Shown: piece after piece, positions 56,116-64,000 of the stretch
Numbering within the stretch: the first letter of the stretch is position 1
Layout: every line of letters begins with the position of its first letter
From: Romanomermis culicivorax
Lineage: Eukaryota > Nematoda > Enoplea > Mermithida > Mermithidae
DNA: 64,000 nt
Direction of reading: 5' to 3'
Assembly: GCA_963922205.1 (NCBI GenBank)
Contig: CAWUHX010000004.1
Location: 1,364,001 to 1,428,000 of the forward strand
Notes under the pieces: model-generated
Databases searched by the model: none
Told to the model about the DNA's origin: nothing
What the model saw: the letters and a program-made list of their open reading frames with translations, nothing else
Made by a program: the position numbers and the translations under genes

Positions 56116-57505
56116 ACAAATTTTATAGGAGTAAGTCTTTACATGTTTTTCCAAAAAAAAATAATCCAAAGTTCAATCAAAATTTATTCTTGCACAATTT
56201 AGTCACATTTTTATCAGACTGAGGGGAACCGACGGTGTAGTCCCAACATTGCCACCATTTTTCAAAGTGGAATCTTGGATTAAAATTTGGCATAACATAA
56301 CATAATTCTAGGGGTATCCTCTACGGGGGTTTCACACCCTCCCAAGGAGCAAGTGGACGTCTATAATTTTTCTGCAATTTTCAAGTCTTGTCCCACTTTT
56401 TTAAAATCATGGACCCTTTTATCAAATCATGTCTCACTTCGTGCACTTCTTGGCCCGCTATTTCATATTTTTAAACTTGGTGCGAAAAAATTATATTTAT
56501 AGCTTAAGCAGCTCTGAAACCCAACTATCGAATATGGGTGGGTACCCTCTCCATTGATCTTTTTTCCTCTTTTACGTATTTTAAGAACTTTTTCTATAAT
56601 TCATAGATCCTCAACATCAGTTTAAATTTTCTGCGGCTTAGATTCATAGAAAATTCCTTCTTATTTTTCGCCTAATTGGTCTTCTAAAAATGTGAACAGG
56701 GTGTTCGGGCATGTCTCTCCTCAACTAGGAAATGCTCTTCTGTCCAGTTAGGCCAGAATCCTTGCTCAAGTTCGTTTTACTTTAATCAGACGGACTTTGG
56801 TAGCTATAGAGACCATGGTAGATGTAGAGGCTCTGGTGGCTATAGAGACCCTGGTAACTGTATGGCGGCACTGTCGGGATGGTGGCAATGTTGGGATTTT
56901 TTGGTGGCAATTTTGAGACGGTGGCAATGTTGGGGCACAATCAAACTGACGAGCTATTTCTGCACACATAGCATTGAATGGCGTATCGGTGTGCATGTTT
57001 TTCCACCAATACTCGGCAAGTTTCCCAGCAAAAGGTTTGGCAAATCAATAAACTAGGATTGTCCCGGACACCAGCACCCATGTAATACTATTCTGCAAGA
57101 TTTTTTTAGCACGAGTCCAACTAGCATTCGTGCTAATCAAAAAATATTTCATTAGCATTATTAGGATTGTTGGAGAATGTTACTTTTTTAATGTCAAACT
57201 TTTGTGTGAGTTTATCAATTCTGATAACATGCTATTGCTTTTATTGTATTAACTCATGGAATCATGCTTGATATGGGCACTTTTAAAAGGAATAAGACTC
57301 ATCTGATTCTAATTAAATCAGCTCATTATTACCTTATGCACTTGATTAGTTGACCAACAAGTAAATGTTTAGTAGTTATGTCGACAGTGATACCTCTAGG
57401 AATCACTGAATTCGCGTTCAGTTTGGATAAAAGTTTATATTTTTTCATTGTATCTGTAGCTGCGCTTCAACTTCAGTATAATTTTTTCAGAAAAGATACA
57501 ATTCA
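56116..57505. other. No gene recognised
   Basis: Contains repeated GGTGGCAATGTTGGG / AGAGACCCTGGTAACT-like words at 56790-56940, a small degenerate array. The short opposed frames there are not convincing genes. Confidence 0.45.
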
Positions 57506-57509
57506 GACG

Positions 57510-57735
57510 TGAACGGCAGGAATTTTCCAGGGGAGAGGGTCCATGGACTTTTTTCCAAGGGGGTAGAGGATGGGTGAGCAAAAAAAACAAAAAAAAAAAG
57601 TTCTGCAAGCCTGTTTTTCATACAAAATATGCACAAAAATCATGAAAAAGACTGTTTTAGAAAAATTTCAGGGGGTGATTGACAATTTTTTTGGCCAGAG
57701 AAGGGTGACCAGGGTCTCTGGTGAATCGCTTGTAT
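57510..57735. repeat. CAGGGG...GGACTTTTT repeat, copy 2 (free-standing)
   Basis: Matches the block in both secreted-gene introns: GAATTTTCCAGGGGAGAGGG, AAGTTCTGCAAGCCTGTT, AAATATGCACAAAAATCATG. No exon of that gene was seen next to it. Confidence 0.65.
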
Positions 57736-57944
57736 CAGCAAATGTTGCTGTATAACTTGGGGCCTAAAGAATCATTTTGCTAAAGCTAAGACAGAATCAA
57801 GTCCCTGACCTGCAGCACCTGCCTAGCCAAATAAGCTTGGGGCTAGGAGTCGGTCATACCTCAGACCGGACCTAAGCCGTTTAGTTATATGCATCTATAA
57901 ATCTTTCACTTGTAATTTTATTGGAAACTAAGCAATTTATACGT

Positions 57945-58370
57945 GTGTCGATACCCCGACCATCCCTTTACCCAGGCCATCCCGCTACTCCGACTAATGT
58001 TAAAAGTGAAATACAAAAAATTCCTTCATCTCGACCGTCCCTTTACCCCGACTGTACCGTTACCCGGACTAACGTTAAATACGCAGTATTACACAACTAA
58101 TGTAAGTCAGAAAATTTAAAATGATCTACATATTTTCCCACGGGTATTTTTCCCACAGTTTACAAAACTTGAAACAGTGCAGATAGATATATATTTATAT
58201 ACACTTGTGTTAGGCTAAGCCTAAGCCCAACGTAAATACAGACTTACAAAAAGCAACACTCGGAGTAACGGCATTATTATAAAAGAGGAGCCTTTCATGA
58301 AAATTTGCATTGGTCGGAATATCGGGAATTTAATGCATTACTCGGGGTAACGGGATGGTCGGATTTATAC
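57945..58370. mobile_element. Small foldback-like element with inverted CCCCGACCATCCC arrays
   Basis: 57945-58080 repeats ACCCCGACCATCCCTTTACC-like words. 58255-58370 carries them inverted (GGAGTAACGGC, TCGGGGTAACGGGATGGTCG). The middle is unremarkable. Confidence 0.7.
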
Positions 58371-58509
58371 AGTTACATCTATAAATACAAACAATGCACC
58401 AGATTACAGAATTTTTTTGAATCACATATCCCCACAAGCTCAACAATTGATCAATCTGCAAGAGCTTCCAAGACTTCAGGTACAGTAAGGTCGCCAACAG
58501 ACTTGCAAG

Positions 58510-58720
58510 ACCAGAATTTTCCAGGTAGGAGGATCCTTGGATTTTTCATCGATAAGGTTCAGAGGGCTGAATGAGCGAAAGGACAAGAAACCTTCACAAG
58601 CACGTTTATGACACACAGATATGCATTAAAATAATATAAAAACTGTGCGAAAAAGTTCATGGTGATTTTTGACGATTTTTTTCAACCAGTGGGGGTGTCA
58701 AGGGCTGGGGAGGGAAGTGC
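58510..58720. repeat. CAGGGG...GGACTTTTT repeat, copy 3 (decayed)
   Basis: Keeps AATTTTCCAGG, ACACAGATATGCATTAAAAT and AAAAGTTCATGGTGATTTTT in the family order. Confidence 0.45.
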
Positions 58721-59125
58721 TATGGGAACCTCCCCCTCCAGAAATCGTCGACTATGTGGCTAGCCATTAGACGACCGCTCCGCCCCCAGGATTTTCCATT
58801 CCTATGGCTGGTAGCCCCTGGAACCCCCATACTTTTAGTCAGAAAAATACTGAATAATGCAAATTTTTTGATGAAAAATGTCGATTTTCGAACAAAAAGT
58901 GGGCGAAAACGTCAATTTTCTCGGTGCTTCGCTCCATTAATAATTTTTTCGGTCTTTTTCGGGAAAAATTACTGTTTTTTAAAATTATTTTTCCGACTTT
59001 GTTCCTGAAAAAAATCGATTTTTTACCTTCAGCGACCCAATCCGAAAACTTTGGGAATTCTTGACCCCCGGCCCATAAAAGTAGCCCGATACCCCCAAAC
59101 CTCAGGACCTCGTTACATGTATGGC
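58690..59125 (+). mobile_element. Family G repeat, copy 5
   Basis: AAGTGCTATGGGAACCTCCC to GACCTCGTTACATGTATG, with the TGGCTAGCCATTAGACG core and a GGTGCTTCGCTCC hairpin remnant (58922). Confidence 0.75.
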
Positions 59126-59237
59126 AAGGGTCTCAGGTAGAAGGTTCCCCCTTCACAATTCTGCTGTGTGTGAGTATGGTCGCCACTCAGAAAATCGGTG
59201 TGCAAATTGTTTCCGTAAAAATTCAATCCTATTTGAC

Positions 59238-59252
59238 TTTTTTTCATTTCAG
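59238..59252 (+). promoter_or_regulatory. Splice acceptor just before the ATG (possible spliced-leader site)
   Basis: CTTTTTTTCATTTCAG ends 19 nt before ATG 59272. The frameshifted paralogue keeps the same site at the same distance (ending 39303). In nematodes such sites usually accept a trans-spliced leader; an ordinary 5' UTR intron is the alternative. Confidence 0.55.
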
Positions 59253-59271
59253 TTCTTGGTATTTGAAGACA

Positions 59272-60657
59272 ATGAAACTGTCATTTTTACTCCCGCTTCT
59301 AATTTTCCTGTTGCTTACTGGAAGCAACAATGCCGGCCCTTTTACTTATGGGGCATGTCAGGTAAGACGGTGTCATGAGATTTCCACCTGATCCTGAAAA
59401 ATAGTGTAGAAAGTTTATTTATTCTGAATGAGATTTGGGAAGTAAATAGATGCCAAGACTTAGACAAAATTTCTCTATGTTCTGAATATTGAAAGAGCGA
59501 TGATTTGAAACTACAAACTTTACTTTAACAATTGTTTGAGGATAACTAAGGGTGCCATATGATTAACATTAAAAAAATATGACCCCTGTAAATATGGCAT
59601 TTTTCATTCGATTTGCAACGAAAAATTGTGCTTTTATTTGTATTTGATCCACAAGGTTTTGCACTTTAAAATAAGATATGATTTGTGATCAGTGTAAGTG
59701 CTGACACTCTGAAATTTTTAGGACCTGGGTATGCATTTTTCAGGATGCCCAGGTTACCTGGATAGTTTGGATACCTGGGTGAACCCGAGTACGCGGGTAC
59801 TATATAGTCAGTGATAAATGCTTCTCATGAAAGTTGTAAGGAAAACTCATGGATTTTAAGGTATCTTTGCAAAATGCTAAGAAACAAAAATTGAACAGAC
59901 TAATAGCCCACCCCATTATAACTATCTGATGAAAACAGAATGCAGTTTTCCCACTTCTATTTTTTTGTAATGCTCTATCCAGTACGAACGCAGGCAAAAC
60001 ATCATAGCTATCTCATTTAATTCACAACTGGCCCCAGTTCCATGTCATAAATGGACATGCTATATTTAGAAATTGGATATGGATCCGGGTTAGCATATCA
60101 AAAAGTGCTAACCAACTGACCTTAGGCTGGATCTCCCATACCTTGAGCTTGATCTTGCGCTCTCAATAGAAAAAAAACCACACTGCGTACCTAGACACGC
60201 ACGGCAAAAATTTTCCAGGGGCAGGGTCCATGGACTTTTTTCACAGGGGGATAGGGGGGGGGGTTGGTGAGCAAAAAAACATAAAAAGTTATGTAAGCCT
60301 GTTTTTTCTATAAAATATGCACAAAAATCATGAAAAAGCTGTATTAGAAAAAGTTCAGGTTGCCGGGTGTGCTACGATTTTTTAACCTGGGAGGTGGCCA
60401 CTGTGTCAGGTATGGGGTTTACCCCCCTACTCCCTTATGTGCATGTATGTGCGTACCTATGATGGGCTTTTTTATTCGAAAACATTTTTCAGACTGTATG
60501 TGCCGCTGGCGTTGTTTCCTGTTACTCACTCGCTGGTTTTACATTTGGAACAGTGGTTGCTTCAGCTGCGACACCGGCAGTTATATTAGGCTGTAATGCA
60601 GCGTTTGGTGCGTGTTCGGCAAAATGTGCCTTGCTGCTGCTCTTGCCAACGCCTTGA
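59272..60657 (+). CDS. Six-cysteine small secreted protein, intact two-exon gene
   Basis: Exon 1 (59272-59361) encodes a signal peptide (MKLSFLLPLLIFLLL core), cut probably after SNNA, then GPFTYGACQ. The donor is GTAAGA. A 1131-bp phase-0 intron ends AACATTTTTCAG. Exon 2 (60493-60657) encodes TVCAAGVVSCYSLAGFTFGT, VVASAATPAVILGCNAAFGA, CSAKCA and a hydrophobic LLLLLPTP end before TGA. Total 84 residues. The pattern GPxxYGxCQxxC...CY....TFGT...P....CN...G.C...C matches, from memory, a widespread family of tiny secreted proteins in invertebrates and other eukaryotes, with all six cysteines present. Their role is unknown to me; a secreted, disulfide-bonded peptide is the safe statement. The intron carries a dispersed 0.2-kb repeat (60200-60420). 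Confidence 0.85.
60200..60420. repeat. CAGGGG...GGACTTTTT repeat, copy 4 (in intron)
   Basis: TTTTCCAGGGGCAGGGTCCA, then a G run, then AAATATGCACAAAAATCATG. Same position in the intron as copy 1 in the paralogue, so it predates the gene duplication. Confidence 0.7.
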
Positions 60658-60795
60658 AGCGATACATGAATTTCTTTTTTATTTCATAAATTTGTTCTGA
60701 AAAGGCTTGATATGACTTGTATCATTTCCTAATTGGTTTCCATCTTGGGAGTAATCTGCATACCTGTAATTGGCAGAGATTTAAGGACTGCCTAA

Positions 60796-61911
60796 CATAG
60801 TTTTTTAGCATTTTACAAGCCATGGCTTGTTGGACTGGCAAAATGGCTTGTAGAATTTTAGTTCAACAAGCCAAAATGGCTTGTCAGAATTTTTTGAGTC
60901 ATGTGTTTGATCATATTGGATATAGGAAAGATGCATTTCGGTGCATTTTCGAAGGTCATAATCTCAAAATTTTCCGGCGCTTCGCGCCGGTTATAGCTTA
61001 AATAAGCATTATTATTTATTTCCTAGCTCAGGCGCTGCTTCTGACATGTCGACCTTCACTAATCATTCAATCTTTAATAGTTTTAATCATCTCAAACGTT
61101 CTATCTCATGTTTTAATTGGTAATCTTCAATATTTCATCTTGATATTTAATGATGATTCACATTTTCCCCTTGACACATTTTTCGAGAAGGATCAATACG
61201 TCAAGTCTGTAAACTTTTCGAACCGATTACTCCTTTCTTAACGTAAAATCAATGCAAAAGCTGCATGGAAGTAGTTTTCGGATATTTCTACTCTTCTTAC
61301 TCATATCTTTTCGGTTAAGTTCATGAGAGTGTGTGAATAAAATAATGGTTTTAAAATTTTTCAAACATAAAATTCTGAAAATTACGACTTTTGAACAGAA
61401 AATTCTAATCTAATTCTTCAAATAAGTGTTTAGAAAATTGATTTTCCAGCATCGCAGAATGTCGATACCCAAAAAATTTTCCAGGCGTTTCAGGTAGGAA
61501 AGATTAATAGTTTTTTTTGGGCTCTCACTTGTCATCATAGAGGACTTAACCGTCGATTTATCATGTAATTCAAAGTCATTATGTTCTTGAATAGTTTGCT
61601 GGAAAATTTGTTCCACAATGCTTGTAGATTAGACTTTGATCAAACTCCAAAATTTCAAATGTTCCCTGAATTTTAGTGAATTAACGGCTCTAAAATGTTA
61701 TTGAATAAATGTTGAAAGACATCTCTTTTTTGATCGATTGTCGTGACTCGTGATGCTCAATATATACATTTCTTTAAAAAATAACCTAGCATTGGAATTT
61801 ATTCACGTATACTGATATTATAAAATCGGCTTGTAAAAATTTGGAATGGCTTGTAAAATTTTAGGTCAACAAGCCACTCGGCTTGTGACTCGTAGGTCAA
61901 AAAAAACCCTG
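60796..61911. mobile_element. Non-autonomous hAT-like element with empty site at 41.77 kb
   Basis: CTGCCTAA is duplicated at 60788-60795 and 61912-61919. The paralogous site at 41763 has it once. Ends CATAGTTTTTTAGC and, in reverse, CAGGGTTTTTTTTGACC. Both ends carry several GGCTTGT words. The core (60950-61650) is an inverted relative of 45.0-45.7 kb with a CCGGCGCTTCGCGCCGG hairpin at 60973. No transposase. Confidence 0.85.
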
Positions 61912-62205
61912 CTGCCTAACTTCGTCAAACCCTATATCCGAATTTTAGGACGTCCACAAATCGGAAAAATTTGGAAGAAAGTAGCTTTTTGTGGGAAAAT
62001 TTTCGAAATATTCGTTTTCTTTTAGACTTCACCCGAAATTTCATTATACCAACCTCAAAATTTGGGGTCATCCCCACCCCCAACTAGTCGAACCTATTAC
62101 AGGTGTGCTAATCTGGAAAATGATTTCCAGCTGAATTCGTGGTGATTTTAGTTTTTGCATTAAATAAAATTTAGAAAAGTTGAAGGCTTCTCTAAACGGT
62201 GTATT
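61912..62205. repeat. Downstream part of the secreted-gene duplication, second copy
   Basis: Continues the match to 41764-42095 (GACGTCCACAA.TCGG, CCAACCTCAAAAT) after the hAT insertion. No gene. Confidence 0.75.
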
Positions 62206-63060
62206 CTCAAGTGAGCCATTCCCACGTGAGTGAACTCCCAACGCGATTCTAACACTTTCTCCATATCATCTTGCTTCTTTATCACATATTTTTTTATATG
62301 TATTTCTTTTTTCTTACGTTTTATGTGTGTTTTCCTCCTATTTTTGTCCATTGTGTTTATACATTATCATCTTTTGTGTCTGCTTTCTTCCATTTCATTT
62401 TTCTTGTCATCAACTTTTTTCTTTTTGCTAATAATGAAACGATGCATTACAAGTTGTTATTTTGAATAACTCTAGTCTCCCATATAATTCCTTTACAGTT
62501 CGGCATGCTCTATTTCCTATTCAAATTTCTCCTTTTCGTGTTTTCATAATTCTTTTTTCATCTTAGTTTTTTGATTTTATTTCTTTATTTTTCTTTTTCC
62601 ACCATTTTCCTGCTCCTTTCTTTCGTTCGTTTTCCACCTTTTCTTTCTTGTTGCTTTCCCCATGTTGGTTTTCCTTGTTTTTCAGTTCTCATCATGTTTT
62701 CATTTTTCTCTAATGCTTTTCTAACTTCTTCCATGCTTCCATTTTTGTTCACGTTTTCTTCCTCTCGATCTTTTGTTTCTTCTATTGTCCTTAGTTTACG
62801 TTTTTTATAAAAATTTTACCACCTGACCAAAGACAAGTTTCATTAAATCGGCCTATATCCTCATTTTTCCTGAAAGAGCTGTTTTTCTCGTGGCTGTGCT
62901 AAATTTCTGAACTCCTGAGGCAACTGAGCGATTACCAAGTATTCCCAATTGAGAGAATTCGCAAATAAGTCAATTCCTAATTGAGAGAATTCCCAAATGA
63001 GCGAATTCCCAATTGAGCGATTCCAAACGAGCGATCGAGAATTTAACAACACTCTCCTCA
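62205..63060. mobile_element. Foldback-like element with AATTGAGCGAATTCCC words
   Basis: The left end has a few GAGTGAnTTCCCA words (62205-62250). The right end, 62920-63060, has an array of AATTGAGAGAATTCCC / GAGCGAATTCCCAATTGAGC. The middle is strongly pyrimidine-rich (62260-62800), which produces leucine/phenylalanine/serine-rich frames that are not genes. Confidence 0.55.
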
Positions 63061-64000
63061 GATTTTTTTTCTTCACCTTACATTTTTCTTTGTATGTGTT
63101 TCTTTTTTCTTTCGTTTTCTGTGTGTATTGCTCATGTTTTCGTTTTTCATCTTTTATCTGTGCTTTCTTTCATTTTACTCCTTGTCATCTAAGTTTTTAT
63201 TTTTTTGCCCATGATACAATACTTTAAGTTGTCATTTTAGATAACCCTAGTCTCTCGTATAATTTTTGAACATTCCGGCATGCTTGAATCTTTCATCGCT
63301 GTAAGTGTTAAACAAAACAATGCAGGAAGAAAGAACACATCAAGAGAAAAGAAACGTCAGCAAAAATGGAGACAGTGAAAATAGGTAGAAAAGCATGAAA
63401 AAAGTGACAAGAAAGAAGAAGCATGGAAGAAAGAAAAAATAATGTGAAAAGGAACAAAAAAAGAAAGAATCGGGAGAATAGAAAAAGATGGAGATAAAAG
63501 AATAAAAGCAAAAAACTAAGATGAAAAGTAGATAAGAATGAGGAAGAAATCCCGAAGGATAAAATTAGATAGCAAATGGAGAGTGCCAAATTGTACAACA
63601 TTTATACATGGGAGGCAATTCTTACTAAAAATCACAACATGCAACGTATTGCTTCATGAGCAAAAAAACTAGGTGACAAGAATAAAGAAAATGAAAGAAA
63701 GCAGAGACAGAAGATAAAAATGAAAAACAGATAAATAAAAACATAATTGCAACACACGCAATGAAATAAAAAAGAAGTATATGCAAAGAAAAATATAATG
63801 TAAAGAAGGATAATCTAAAGAAAATGTTATTGAATTTTCAATTGGAATCACCCAGTAGAGAATTAGCTCATTTGGCAATCGCTCCATTGAGAATTCGCTC
63901 ACTTTGGAATAGGCTCAATTAGGAATCCCTTTGGGAATTCACTCAGCTGGCAATCGCTCAATTGAGAATTCGCTCAATCGGGAATAGTTCATATTTGAAT
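63061..64000. mobile_element. Second AATTGAGCGAATTCCC foldback-like element, runs off the window
   Basis: A pyrimidine-rich tract (63060-63230) and an opposite purine-rich tract (63310-63830) are followed by an array of the inverted word (CAATTGAGAATTCGCTCA, 63830-64000). It probably uses the array at 62920-63060 as its left end and continues past the window. Confidence 0.5.

Noticed and set aside
62230-62810. Hydrophobic frames resembling membrane proteins
   Set aside because: Produced by a pyrimidine-rich tract inside a foldback element; several overlapping frames look alike.

Overview
The window looks like AT-rich, repeat-dense DNA from an animal with nematode-like features. A roughly 650 bp array of TTAGGC, the telomere unit typical of nematodes, lies at 18.79-19.44 kb. 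Several introns are only 49-52 bp long with TTTCAG-type acceptors, and a TTTCAG acceptor sits 19 nt before one start codon, as at a spliced-leader site. A nematode with a large, transposon-rich genome is the best guess; no species can be named.

Real coding sequence is sparse. (1) 5853-6419 holds the last two exons of a protein resembling bacterial BPSL0067-type NlpC/P60-like amidases. (2) 10297-17140 is a multi-exon gene built from two alternating cysteine-containing domains, here called A and B. I do not recognise either one. Every located exon junction is phase-compatible, with one linker exon not found. (3) 59272-60657 is an intact two-exon gene for an 84-residue secreted protein with six cysteines. 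It has a frameshifted paralogue at 39323-41690 and an older relic at 27300-28340. (4) A possible membrane-protein exon lies at 38311-38607.

The rest is mobile DNA. About a dozen copies of a roughly 250 bp TA-flanked MITE are spread over the window. hAT, Tc1/mariner, PIF/Harbinger and DNAGCYH-type relics are present. Several 'foldback' elements end in inverted arrays of a short repeated word. A 0.4 kb G-rich-ended repeat occurs five times, and a GC hairpin word recurs in otherwise AT-rich DNA.

Layout: 0-2.6 kb, foldback element and nested MITE/hAT; 2.6-9.9 kb, sparse DNA with the amidase-like gene and a Tc1 relic; 10-17.2 kb, the A/B gene with a foldback element and other repeats in its introns; 17.5-28.1 kb, MITE cluster, telomeric array, tRNA-like tandem repeat and mariner; 27.3-28.4 kb, secreted-protein relic; 28.4-38.3 kb, hAT and DNAGCYH elements with long inverted repeats; 38.3-42.1 kb, membrane exon and secreted-protein pseudogene; 42.3-52.4 kb, composite repeats; 52.4-56.1 kb, an element nested four deep; 57.5-62.2 kb, the intact secreted-protein gene and its duplicated surroundings; 62.2-64 kb, foldback elements. 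All boundaries come from reading by eye, without alignment software.
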